Assembly: GCA_023701135.1 (NCBI GenBank) | Contig: JAMPXP010000002.1 | Coordinates: 1-64,000 of the forward strand | Origin: Desulfobacula sp. | Lineage (GTDB): Bacteria > Desulfobacterota > Desulfobacteria > Desulfobacterales > Desulfobacteraceae | DNA: 64,000 bases | Direction of reading: 5' to 3' | In this document: in pieces, positions 1 to 8,139 of the stretch | Layout of the letters: every line of letters begins with the position of its first letter | Position numbering within the stretch: the first letter of the stretch is position 1 | Notes under the pieces: generated by a model | What the model was told of the DNA's origin: nothing | Databases searched by the model: none | Seen by the model: the letters and a program-made list of their open reading frames with translations, nothing else | Translations under genes and position numbers: made by a program

Positions 1-66
1 CCTTTGGGAGGAACCGATTTTATTCTTGATTTATACACGAACGAAGTTAAAAAGCTTGTGGGTTAA
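1..66 (+). CDS. C-terminal end of an unidentified protein (5' truncated by window)
   Basis: An open frame runs in from the window edge and stops at TAA 64-66, giving about 21 residues ending in YTNEVKKLVG. The codons look like those of neighbouring genes (third-position mix, common codons), so a real gene tail is plausible, but 21 residues are too few to name a family. It would be the last gene upstream of mqnD on the same strand. It could equally be a chance open frame. Confidence 0.35.
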   Translation, partial: PLGGTDFILDLYTNEVKKLVG

Positions 67-236
67 GGGAACTTCAGCAAACAGAAAACATGTTGAACAA
101 AAAAAGGAACCGGCTTAGCGAATTTACAGAAAAAAAGTTGCATTATCTGACGGTCATTTTCCAATTTTTATAGAAACCAGAGACTTAAAGATATCCGAAA
201 GCCCTGATTTGAATTTGGAAGAATCAAGCAATACCC

Positions 237-308
237 ATGGCCTGGGCAAGAAAAATTTTCAAATCAAAATTCCCTTCTGAAAAAAAATCTGATAAGAACT
301 TTCTATGA
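237..308 (+). CDS. Possible 23-residue leader ORF coupled to mqnD
   Basis: ATG at 237 opens a lysine-rich 23-codon frame whose TGA (306-308) overlaps the mqnD ATG (305-307) as ATGA. The mqnD start itself has only a weak AAGAA Shine-Dalgarno, so coupling to upstream translation would make sense. However, the small ORF also lacks a well-spaced ribosome site (GGAAG lies about 14 bases away), and the surrounding 67-304 gap is AT-rich with no other gene. It could be noise. Confidence 0.2.
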   Translation: MAWARKIFKSKFPSEKKSDKNFL

Positions 309-1162
309 ATAAACAGCATCCCTATCGCCTGGCCTATTCCCCCTGCCCCAACGACACCTTTATCTTCAAGGCCGTGGCCCGGCAATTGATCGATCTTCAG
401 GGATTCCGGTTCAACATTGTGCTTGAGGATGTGGAAACTCTGAACCAGCAGGCAAAAAAAGGAGTTCACGATATCACCAAGCTCTCCTTTGCCGCCTTTG
501 GCCGCCTCACGGATTCCTATGCCCTGCTTCGAACCGGTTCCGCCCTGGGCTTGGGCTGCGGCCCCCTTCTGGTCTCTCTTCCGGGACGGTCCCTGGAGGA
601 TAACAAACACTCCGTCATCGCCGTCCCCGGCATGGAGACCACGGCCTGCCTCTTGTTCCGGTTTTATATGGATGACCTTTTTCCCGGAAAAACGGTTACC
701 CTTCTTCCCATGCCCTTTGACGGCATCATGCCGGCCGTCGTTGAAAAACAGGCGGATTTCGGTGTGGTCATCCACGAGGGCCGGTTTGTCTATCCCTCCC
801 TGGGTCTTGAGATGAAGGCCGATCTCGGGGAGTGGTGGGAAAAGAAAACCGCTCTTCCCATTCCCCTGGGCTGCATTGCCGTGAAACGGGGCCTGGATAC
901 GGCCCTTGCCTGTGACATTCAGGAACTCATCGGACAAAGCATTGACCATGCCTTTCTGCACCCCGGCCTGGCCCATGATTATATCCAAACCCATGCCCAA
1001 GAGTTGGATGAAAATGTTATCCAACAGCATATCCGGCTCTATGTCAATGAATTTTCCAGGGATATCGGAAGGGCCGGGGAAGTGGCCATCCTGACCTTTT
1101 TTGAAAAGGGCCGGGCAGCAGGGCTCCTGCCCAAAATCCGTCACCCATTGTTTGCCTGTTGA
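305..1162 (+). CDS. mqnD: 1,4-dihydroxy-6-naphthoate synthase (futalosine menaquinone pathway)
   Basis: MqnD converts cyclic dehypoxanthinyl futalosine to 1,4-dihydroxy-6-naphthoate in the cytoplasm, a late common step of the futalosine route to menaquinone. The 285-residue length is normal. Visible signatures are SPCPNDTFIF at residues 12-21, DITKLSFAA near 56-64, GCGPLLVS, and GVVIHEGRF containing His157, which matches the catalytic His of this periplasmic-binding-protein-like fold. The other mqn genes are not in the window. tilS follows after only 3 bases, so the two are cotranscribed. MqnA is a paralogue with the same fold, but the SPCPNDTF start and the IHEG motif favour MqnD. Confidence 0.93.
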   Translation: MNKQHPYRLAYSPCPNDTFIFKAVARQLIDLQGFRFNIVLEDVETLNQQAKKGVHDITKLSFAAFGRLTDSYALLRTGSALGLGCGPLLVSLPGRSLEDNKHSVIAVPGMETTACLLFRFYMDDLFPGKTVTLLPMPFDGIMPAVVEKQADFGVVIHEGRFVYPSLGLEMKADLGEWWEKKTALPIPLGCIAVKRGLDTALACDIQELIGQSIDHAFLHPGLAHDYIQTHAQELDENVIQQHIRLYVNEFSRDIGRAGEVAILTFFEKGRAAGLLPKIRHPLFAC

Positions 1163-1165
1163 ATC

Positions 1166-2224
1166 ATGGAGAAAGCCGCCCTGAAAAAAAAATTCCATCG
1201 CTCCGTTGCGTCTACGGTTCGTGAATTCAATATGCTGGAATCAAAGGATTCTATTCTGGTTGCCGTATCCGGAGGTCCCGATTCCGTTGCCCTGCTCCTG
1301 TCCCTGCTCCATCTCAAACAGGCCCATGACCTGTCCATCGGCATTGCCCACCTGAATCACCGGCTCCGGGGGGAGGACGCCTTAAAGGATGAAGAGTTTG
1401 TCCGGGATCTGGCGGAACATTTCAGCCTGCCCTTTTTCTGCGAGCAGGAAGACGTGGCCGCCTATGCCGGCCGGCATCGGTTATCGGTTGAAGAAGCGGG
1501 AAGAGAGGTGAGGTACGATTTTTTCTCCCGCACGGCAAATCATCACGGGTATGATAAAATTGCCCTTGGCCACAATAAAAACGATAATGCAGAACTGGTA
1601 TTGATGAACCTTTTAAGGGGATCGGGACCCAAAGGTCTTTCCGGCATCCCGCCGGTGCGGGACCATCATTATATCCGGCCCCTCATCCGCATGACCAAAC
1701 AGGAGATCCTTGATTTTTTGGAGGCTGAGGGCCAAACCTTCAGAATGGACGGCTCCAACACGGACACCGCCTATATCCGAAATGCCATTCGCCTTCGGCT
1801 CATTCCGGTTCTCGAATCAGAGTTCAACCCGGACATCGTGGATGCCCTGGACCGGCTCAGCCATATTTTAAGACAGGAAGAAGACTATCTGGACGCTGAA
1901 GCTGAAAAATATTTTCAAGCCTGTTTGATCGAGAAACAAACCGCCTTTCTCTCTTTTTCAAAAAAAAAGCTTTCAAAGCTTCACCCGGCCCTGGTCAACC
2001 GGGTGATCAGAAAGGGAATCGGGATGATGAAAACGGATTTAAGGCGAATTACCCTGGGCCATATGAACGATATCCTTGAGTTTTGTTTTCAACGGGCCTC
2101 GGGTAACAGCCTGGACCTTCCCGGCCGGATCAGGATTTACAAAAAAAAGGATGCCATCATTATTAAAAAGGAAGCCGGTCCCCTGAGAGAAATGGGAAAA
2201 GAGAGAAAATCCCGGCGGTCCTGA
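1166..2224 (+). CDS. tilS: tRNA(Ile)-lysidine synthase
   Basis: TilS modifies C34 of the CAU-anticodon tRNA-Ile to lysidine using ATP and lysine, so that AUA codons are read as isoleucine. The PP-loop SGGPDS lies at residues 35-40, followed by HLNHRLRGEDA and the LLRGSGPKGLSGI block typical of the family. At 352 residues it is longer than the minimal Aquifex type but shorter than E. coli TilS, so the C-terminal domain is reduced. One oddity is HNKNDNAE where the family usually has an HxxDDQxET-like stretch. It starts 3 bases after the mqnD stop. A weak hairpin with a nearby T-run (2229-2257) may end transcription. Confidence 0.93.
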   Translation: MEKAALKKKFHRSVASTVREFNMLESKDSILVAVSGGPDSVALLLSLLHLKQAHDLSIGIAHLNHRLRGEDALKDEEFVRDLAEHFSLPFFCEQEDVAAYAGRHRLSVEEAGREVRYDFFSRTANHHGYDKIALGHNKNDNAELVLMNLLRGSGPKGLSGIPPVRDHHYIRPLIRMTKQEILDFLEAEGQTFRMDGSNTDTAYIRNAIRLRLIPVLESEFNPDIVDALDRLSHILRQEEDYLDAEAEKYFQACLIEKQTAFLSFSKKKLSKLHPALVNRVIRKGIGMMKTDLRRITLGHMNDILEFCFQRASGNSLDLPGRIRIYKKKDAIIIKKEAGPLREMGKERKSRRS

Positions 2225-2258
2225 CCAGGGGTTTTGGGGAAACCCGGCAAAGTTTTTC

Positions 2259-2288
2259 TTGTATATTCGGATTTGATGTTTATATATT
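2259..2288 (+). promoter_or_regulatory. Candidate sigma-70 promoter for ftsH
   Basis: TTGTAT (2259-2264) and TATATT (2283-2288) are separated by 18 bases in an AT-rich gap after tilS. Transcription would start near 2295 and give a leader of roughly 107 bases that contains the 2308-2337 hairpin. Prediction by eye only. Confidence 0.4.
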
Positions 2289-2307
2289 AAATAGTTTTTG
2301 TGTAACC

Positions 2308-2337
2308 AAGACCCTTCCCCTGAAGAAGAAGGGTCTT
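2308..2337 (+). other. Perfect 10-bp hairpin in the tilS-ftsH gap
   Basis: AAGACCCTTC and GAAGGGTCTT form a 10-bp stem around a 10-base loop, followed by TAAAAAA rather than a T-run. It lies just downstream of the proposed ftsH promoter, so it may act as a leader structure (stability or attenuation) or as a poor terminator for tilS. Confidence 0.45.
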
Positions 2338-2401
2338 TAAAAAATGCGGCCCCATGGGGGATGCGAGGGCCCCGTGTCAATCAGAAAAGAAAGGAAAACC
2401 C

Positions 2402-4342
2402 TTGAACCCATTTTATAAAAATATTTCCCTTTGGCTGGTCATTGTTCTGATGATGGTCATGCTCTACAATATTTTCAACCAGCAGCAGACCGGCCAGGTG
2501 GATATCGGCTATTCGGAATTCCTCACCATGGTCCAGGAGGGCCGTATCCAGAGCGTGGTCATCCAGGGCCAGGATTTATACCTGACCGATGCCGGCGGCG
2601 CCAGGATGAAAACCTTTGCCCCCGATGACGGAGATCTCATCGGTTTTCTGCGGGAAAACAAGGTGGCCATCAAGGCCAAGCCCCCGGCTGAATCCTCCTG
2701 GTTCATGTCCCTTCTCGTGTCCTGGCTGCCCATGATTGTCCTGATCGGCGTGTGGATTTTTTTCATGCGCCAGATGCAGGGGGGAGCCGGCGGCGGCAAG
2801 GCCATGTCTTTTGGGAAAAGCCGGGCCAGGCTCATGGATGATAAAAAGGAAAAAGTCACCTTTGCCAATGTCCAAGGGATAGATGAGGCCAAGGAAGAAT
2901 TGACCGAAATCGTGGATTTTTTGAAAAATCCTTCCAAATATACCCGCCTGGGCGGCCGTATTCCCAAGGGAGTGCTGCTGGTGGGCAATCCCGGCACCGG
3001 GAAAACGCTGTTGTCACGGGCCGTGGCCGGAGAAGCCGGAGTCCCGTTCTTTACCATCAGCGGGTCCGATTTTGTGGAAATGTTTGTGGGCGTCGGCGCT
3101 TCACGGGTCAGGGACCTGTTTGCCCAGGGCAAGAAAAACGCCCCCTGTATCATCTTTATTGATGAAATTGACGCCGTGGGCCGCCAGAGGGGTGCAGGCC
3201 TGGGCGGCGGACACGACGAACGGGAGCAGACCCTGAACCAGCTCCTGGTGGAAATGGACGGGTTTGAATCCAATGAGGGGGTCATTCTCATGGCCGCCAC
3301 CAACCGGGCCGATGTTCTTGATCCCGCCCTGCTCCGGCCGGGCCGGTTTGACCGCCAGGTGGTGGTGGATATGCCGGATATCAAGGGCCGGGAAGGCATA
3401 TTACGGGTTCACATGAAAAAAACCCCCCTGGCCCCCGATGTTGATCCCATGCTGCTTGCCAAGGGAACGCCCGGTTTTTCCGGCGCGGATCTGGAAAACC
3501 TGGTCAATGAGGCTGCCCTTCTCGCAGCCAAACGGGGTCAAGAGAAACTTTCCATGAAGGATTTTGAAGATTCAAAGGACAAGGTCTATATGGGTCTTGA
3601 AAGAAAATCCAAGGTCATCAAGGAAGAGGAAAAGAAAACCACGGCCTATCATGAAGGCGGACACGCCCTTGTGGCCAGATTCTTACCCAATACCGATGCG
3701 GTTAATAAAATCACCATCATTCCCAGGGGAAGGGCCGCCGGGGTGACCTGGTTTCTGCCCGAGGAAGGGGATTTCAAATATAAGGACCAGCTTGAAAGCG
3801 AGCTGGCCATTGCCTTTGGCGGCCGGGTGGCTGAAGAACTGATTTTCAAACGGATCAGCACCGGGGCCTCCAACGATATCAAGCAGGCCACCAAACTGGC
3901 CCACCGGATGGTCCGGACCTTCGGCATGAGCGATAACCTGGCCCCCCTGTCCTATGAAAATCACGATGACAATATTTTTCTCGGCCGGGAAATCACCCAG
4001 GCCAAGACCTATTCAGAGGAGACGGCAAGGAAAATCGATGCAGAAGTGGCCCTCATCATTGACCGGGCCTATCAGACCGCCAAAAAGGTCCTGGAAGACA
4101 ATATGGATATCCTGCATGCCCTGACAAAGCTGCTCATGGAAAAGGAAACCGTTCTCGGACCGGAACTGGATGACCTGATTGCCTCCCTGCGGCCGGATTT
4201 TGACTTTTTCGGCAGAAAAAACATCTTCCATATGCCCCAACAGCCAGTGGAGCCGGAAGCCCAGGCCACCCCGGAAGAAAAAGAGACTTCTGCCGAAGCC
4301 GTTGAGGATGCGGATGGGGAAAACAAGGACCCTGACGCCTAA
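2402..4342 (+). CDS. ftsH: ATP-dependent zinc metalloprotease FtsH
   Basis: FtsH is the hexameric inner-membrane AAA+ protease that extracts and degrades membrane and regulatory proteins. I choose the TTG at 2402 because AAAGGA (2390-2395) lies 6 bases upstream and the product then begins with the usual short cytoplasmic tail before the first membrane helix; the in-frame ATG at 2354 adds 16 atypical residues. In this 646-residue numbering there are two membrane helices (about 10-25 and 105-125), Walker A GNPGTGKT at 195-202, Walker B IIFIDEID, the second region of homology ending RPGRFDR, and the zinc site HEGGH at 417-421 with Asp492 as third ligand. The tail is acidic and low complexity. 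folP follows 9 bases later. Confidence 0.97.
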   Translation: MNPFYKNISLWLVIVLMMVMLYNIFNQQQTGQVDIGYSEFLTMVQEGRIQSVVIQGQDLYLTDAGGARMKTFAPDDGDLIGFLRENKVAIKAKPPAESSWFMSLLVSWLPMIVLIGVWIFFMRQMQGGAGGGKAMSFGKSRARLMDDKKEKVTFANVQGIDEAKEELTEIVDFLKNPSKYTRLGGRIPKGVLLVGNPGTGKTLLSRAVAGEAGVPFFTISGSDFVEMFVGVGASRVRDLFAQGKKNAPCIIFIDEIDAVGRQRGAGLGGGHDEREQTLNQLLVEMDGFESNEGVILMAATNRADVLDPALLRPGRFDRQVVVDMPDIKGREGILRVHMKKTPLAPDVDPMLLAKGTPGFSGADLENLVNEAALLAAKRGQEKLSMKDFEDSKDKVYMGLERKSKVIKEEEKKTTAYHEGGHALVARFLPNTDAVNKITIIPRGRAAGVTWFLPEEGDFKYKDQLESELAIAFGGRVAEELIFKRISTGASNDIKQATKLAHRMVRTFGMSDNLAPLSYENHDDNIFLGREITQAKTYSEETARKIDAEVALIIDRAYQTAKKVLEDNMDILHALTKLLMEKETVLGPELDDLIASLRPDFDFFGRKNIFHMPQQPVEPEAQATPEEKETSAEAVEDADGENKDPDA

Positions 4343-4351
4343 AGGAATCCT

Positions 4352-5218
4352 ATGACCGCCTTTACACTGGAATTTGACCGGTACAAGCTGGAGCTGGGCT
4401 CCAAAACCTGCATCATGGGGATACTGAACGCCACCCCGGATTCATTTTCCGACGGCGGCCGTTTCAACCGCTTTGATACGGCCGTGGCCCAGGGACTCAA
4501 GCTGGTAAAAGACGGAGCCCATATCCTGGATATCGGCGGAGAGTCTTCCAGGCCCTTTGCCCCTCCTGTATCGGAAAGCGAAGAGCTGGACCGGGTGATC
4601 CCGGTCATTGAAGCCCTTGTCAAAGAGATTTCCATTCCCATTTCCATTGATACGGTTAAATCGGCTGTGGCCAAACACGCCCTGGATGCAGGCGCCTCCA
4701 TCATTAATGATATTACCGCCTTTGAAAAAGACCCGGCCATGGCCGACCTTGCAGCAAAACGGCAGGCGCCTGTCATCCTCATGCACATGAAGGGAACGCC
4801 GCAGACCATGCAGGTAAACCCGGACTATGATGATCTTATGACGGAAATCACAGTTTATCTGGCATCACGGGCAGACTATGCCATCCGGAAAGGAATAAAA
4901 AAAGAGAATATCATCCTTGATCCCGGCATCGGCTTCGGGAAAACCGTTGAACATAACCTGGTGCTCCTGAATCAGCTTGAAAAAATTACGGCCCTGGGCT
5001 TTCCCGTCCTTGTGGGACCCTCCAGAAAATCCTTTATCCAGAAGATCCTGTCCAAAAAAGAAACTTCTCCCTTGGGGCCGGATCATATCCGTACGGAATA
5101 CGGAACCCTTGCGGCCGTGGCGGTATCCCTCATGAAAGGGGCCCATATCGTCCGGGTTCATGATGTTGAAAAAGTCAAACCGTTTACCCGAATTTTAGAT
5201 TCGATCAGGAATGCATAG
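4352..5218 (+). CDS. folP: Dihydropteroate synthase
   Basis: FolP condenses p-aminobenzoate with dihydropterin pyrophosphate to give dihydropteroate for folate synthesis. The TIM-barrel signatures are all present: MGILNATPDSFSDGG near residues 24-38, DIGGESSRPFA, DPGIGFGK, GPSRKSFI and the closing RVHDV. The length of 288 residues is usual. AAGGA sits 7 bases before the ATG. The gene lies between ftsH, 9 bases upstream, and a YbbR-domain lipoprotein gene, which overlaps its last 8 bases. An ftsH-folP order is common in bacteria; the next gene in that order, diadenylate cyclase, is missing here. Confidence 0.96.
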   Translation: MTAFTLEFDRYKLELGSKTCIMGILNATPDSFSDGGRFNRFDTAVAQGLKLVKDGAHILDIGGESSRPFAPPVSESEELDRVIPVIEALVKEISIPISIDTVKSAVAKHALDAGASIINDITAFEKDPAMADLAAKRQAPVILMHMKGTPQTMQVNPDYDDLMTEITVYLASRADYAIRKGIKKENIILDPGIGFGKTVEHNLVLLNQLEKITALGFPVLVGPSRKSFIQKILSKKETSPLGPDHIRTEYGTLAAVAVSLMKGAHIVRVHDVEKVKPFTRILDSIRNA

Positions 5219-6140
5219 GCCTGTGGTTTTTTTCAAGCCTCTGCTTTTATTATGCAGCCTTTTTTTGATGGGGGGGTGCAATACAGAACCGGTTGAAACC
5301 GATCTTCTTTTTCCTGTGGACTTTTCCAATATCCCGGAAAATATGGTCCTCACGGAATTTCATACCGATAAAATCGAAATCCGGATCAGAGCGGCTCCAA
5401 GACTCATGGAGCGCCTCAACACGGAAACCATCCGGTATCCTGTGGATTTGTATACGGATCTGGCCTTTGATCCGGCCGGTGATTTTGATTCCATTGAGCC
5501 TGGAGAATACCTGATCCCGGTGTATAAGAAAAGGATTCCCATGAATCCCGCCATTAAAATTCTGGCTGTCAAGCCTGCCTATGTCAGTGTCCGGCTTGAA
5601 AAAAAAGTGCGAAAATTTTTTCAGATCAAGGTTCCCTATACCGGGACGCCGGCTCAAGGGTATACGGCCCTGGAAGCAACAACAGATCCACCCGGCGTGG
5701 AGCTCATCGGCCCGGAATCCGTTATTGAGTCGATTTTTGAACTCAAGACCAAACCCATTGATCTCACCAATGTGAATGAGGCGTTCAAAAAAAAGATCCC
5801 CCTTGATTTGGAAGATCCATCCGTTGTCTTTTTTCCGGACCAGGTGGTTACGGTCACGGTTCCGTTGGAACAGCAACTGGTTTCAAAAACCATTGATATT
5901 CCTGTCCTTGCCGGAAATACGGATTTTCAGGTTAAAATTGAACCGGCCGAAATCATCCTCACCATCAAAGGTCCCTTTGACAAATTGAGCAGCAAGGAAA
6001 TTTTGGATCGGATTTATGCGTATATTGATTTAAAGGATATGAAACCCGGTGTTTATGTGAGACATGCAGAGATTGACATACCCGTGGACTTGATCATGAC
6101 GGATGCCGGCCCACAGGTGTTTACCATCAAAATAAAGTAA
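5211..6140 (+). CDS. YbbR/CdaR-domain lipoprotein
   Basis: This 309-residue exported protein has a hydrophobic signal (residues 5-20) ending in LMGGC, so Cys23 is the probable lipidation site, followed by repeated beta-rich segments of the YbbR type (for example VPYTGTPAQGY and KTIDIPVLAG, with PXXV/L strand motifs). In other bacteria YbbR (CdaR) is anchored by one N-terminal helix and regulates the diadenylate cyclase CdaA, whose gene usually lies between folP and ybbR. Here cdaA is absent and folP overlaps ybbR directly, so the role is unclear. Start ATG 5211 overlaps folP; translation is probably coupled. coaX follows 12 bases downstream. Confidence 0.75.
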   Translation: MHRPVVFFKPLLLLCSLFLMGGCNTEPVETDLLFPVDFSNIPENMVLTEFHTDKIEIRIRAAPRLMERLNTETIRYPVDLYTDLAFDPAGDFDSIEPGEYLIPVYKKRIPMNPAIKILAVKPAYVSVRLEKKVRKFFQIKVPYTGTPAQGYTALEATTDPPGVELIGPESVIESIFELKTKPIDLTNVNEAFKKKIPLDLEDPSVVFFPDQVVTVTVPLEQQLVSKTIDIPVLAGNTDFQVKIEPAEIILTIKGPFDKLSSKEILDRIYAYIDLKDMKPGVYVRHAEIDIPVDLIMTDAGPQVFTIKIK

Positions 6141-6152
6141 AGGAGACCTTCC

Positions 6153-6920
6153 ATGCTTCTGGTGATTGATGTCGGCAATACCAATACGGTGATCGGTGTT
6201 TATAAAGGAGAGGTTCTGGAACAGGACTGGCGGATCAGGACCATCCGGGATACCACGGCCGATGAATTCAATGTGTTGGCCAATGCCCTTTTTTCAGACA
6301 GGGGAATTGACCGGTCCCGGATTGAAAAAATCGTCATTTCTTCGGTGGTGCCGTCTTCGGTTCCCATTTTGAATGCCTACTGCCAAAAATACCTGGGGCT
6401 TTCACCGCTGTGGATCAACCCGGATTCCGTTAAAAAACTCATGCCCATACTTTACCACAACCCCAATGAAGTGGGGGCAGACAGGATTGTAAATGCCGTG
6501 GCCGCCTATAGAAAATATAAAACCGCTTTGATTGTCATTGATTTCGGAACCGCCACCACCCTGGACGTGATTTCCGAAAAGGGCGAGTATATCGGCGGCG
6601 CCATTGTTCCGGGGGTTATGATTTCTGCGGAAGCACTTTTCCAGAGGGCCTCCAGGCTTCCCAGGGTCGAAATCTTCAAGGCTCCGGATACGGTCATCGG
6701 CAGGGATACCATTGACAGTATCAAATCCGGGATCATTTACGGAAATGCGGCCATGGTGGATGGAATGGTCGAGCGGATGGCAGGGGAGATGAATTCAAAA
6801 CCCCGGATTTTGGCCACGGGCGGGATTGCGACCCTGATATCCGGGTTATCGAAAACCATAGAAAAAGTGGAACCGTTTCTGACTCTGGACGGCTTGAGAA
6901 TCATCAGCAATGAAATGTAA
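6153..6920 (+). CDS. coaX: Type III pantothenate kinase
   Basis: CoaX phosphorylates pantothenate as the first step of coenzyme A synthesis; type III enzymes need a monovalent cation and resist CoA feedback. The phosphate loop DVGNTNTVIG at residues 6-15, GADRIVNAVAAY and the IDFGTATTLDV block, all of the ASKHA fold, are clear, and the length of 255 residues is standard. A strong AAAGGAGA lies before the ATG. The end overlaps the next gene by 11 bases, so coaX and the TIGR03790-type gene are translated in tandem. Confidence 0.96.
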   Translation: MLLVIDVGNTNTVIGVYKGEVLEQDWRIRTIRDTTADEFNVLANALFSDRGIDRSRIEKIVISSVVPSSVPILNAYCQKYLGLSPLWINPDSVKKLMPILYHNPNEVGADRIVNAVAAYRKYKTALIVIDFGTATTLDVISEKGEYIGGAIVPGVMISAEALFQRASRLPRVEIFKAPDTVIGRDTIDSIKSGIIYGNAAMVDGMVERMAGEMNSKPRILATGGIATLISGLSKTIEKVEPFLTLDGLRIISNEM

Positions 6921-8139
6921 AACGGTTTTTTTTCTTGTTCTTTTTTTCAGTCTTATCCGGATGCCGGTCCAGGCCCTGGAACCGGAAGAGGTTCTTGTGG
7001 TTGCCAATGCAAATGCTGCAAAGAGTAAAGGATTGGCCCGGTACTATATGAAAAAAAGACAGGTTCCCAATAAAAACCTGGTCTTATTGTTCATGACCGA
7101 CAAGGAAACCTGCTCCCGGGAAGAATATGAAAAAAAAGCCGTTCCGCCCATCCGGCGTTTTTTGGATAAAAACACCGGGATCAGGGCCATTGTGACTGTA
7201 TTCGGCGTTCCCTTGAGAATTTCAGGGCCTGAAAAACTTCCTTCCGAAGCATCAAAACTGTGGGACCTGGAATCAAGAAAGAAACTACTGGAAGAAGAGC
7301 TTGCCAATGAAGAAAACATGGATAATGATCTGAAACAAAAAAAATACAAAGAACTGTCTGAATTGAAAACCGAGCTGGGAAATTATCTGAGAGGCATTGA
7401 CAAGGTGGCGGCCTTTGATTCCGAGCTGGCCCTGGTTAAAAAAGACGGGTATGAACTGAATATGTGGCTGCCCAATCCCTATTATCTCGGGTTCAGGGGC
7501 CAGGAACTCGCCATAGACCAGTCCGAGGTCCTGATGACCAGCCGACTGGACGGCGCCACAGAAGATGTGGTAAAAAGAATCATTGACGACAGTATGGAGG
7601 CGGAACGAACAGGTTTAAAAGGAAGGGCCTATTTTGATGCCCGGTGGAAGGATCCCGGAGACAAAACACTTTCCGGTTATGCCTTTTATGACAGGTCCAT
7701 TCATAAGGCTTCCCAGTCCCTTTCCGGAAAAAAACGGATGGAGGTTGTCTTGAATGATTCCGAGGATCTTTTTCAGAAAGGGGAAAGCCCGGACACGGCC
7801 CTTTACTGCGGCTGGTACAGCCTTGCCAAATATGTGGACGCCTTTACTTGGCAGAAAGGATCCGTGGGCTATCATATTGCCAGTTCGGAATGTGCAACCC
7901 TCAAGAATCCGGACAGCCAGGTCTGGTGTAAGAAAATGCTGGATCACGGCATCGCCGCAACCATTGGGCCTGTAGGCGAACCCTATGTCCAGGCCTTTCC
8001 TGTACCGGAAGTTTTTTTTGAGTTTCTGACGGAAGGATATCTGACCCTGGCAGAAGCCTATCTCATCAGCCTGCCCTATCTTTCCTGGAAAATGGTGCTC
8101 ATCGGAGACCCTTTATACCGGCTGAATTTAAAATTATGA
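6910..8139 (+). CDS. TIGR03790-type exported protein of unknown function
   Basis: The 409-residue product begins with a Sec signal (residues 4-22, cleavage near VQA-LE) and then reads EEVLVVANANAAKSKGLARYYMKKRQVP, which matches the start of the TIGR03790 family: proteins that open with a VVxNxN strand and a helix ending in (R)xIPxxN. The family has no established function. A charged coiled-coil-like stretch (about residues 115-160, rich in E, K and L) interrupts the core. The C-terminus contains GYHIASSECATLK and an IGDPLYRLN tail also seen in the family. The gene overlaps coaX by 11 bases and the patatin gene by 4, suggesting one operon, possibly envelope-related. Confidence 0.7.
   Translation: MKCKTVFFLVLFFSLIRMPVQALEPEEVLVVANANAAKSKGLARYYMKKRQVPNKNLVLLFMTDKETCSREEYEKKAVPPIRRFLDKNTGIRAIVTVFGVPLRISGPEKLPSEASKLWDLESRKKLLEEELANEENMDNDLKQKKYKELSELKTELGNYLRGIDKVAAFDSELALVKKDGYELNMWLPNPYYLGFRGQELAIDQSEVLMTSRLDGATEDVVKRIIDDSMEAERTGLKGRAYFDARWKDPGDKTLSGYAFYDRSIHKASQSLSGKKRMEVVLNDSEDLFQKGESPDTALYCGWYSLAKYVDAFTWQKGSVGYHIASSECATLKNPDSQVWCKKMLDHGIAATIGPVGEPYVQAFPVPEVFFEFLTEGYLTLAEAYLISLPYLSWKMVLIGDPLYRLNLKL

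Noticed and set aside
90-173. A 27-codon plus-strand open frame after the truncated first gene
   Set aside because: No ribosome site and no conserved pattern; chance is a sufficient explanation.
224-1198. Long minus-strand open frame over mqnD
   Set aside because: It is antisense to a clear mqnD, has a low-complexity composition (Gly/Lys/Phe), no family motif and no ribosome site.
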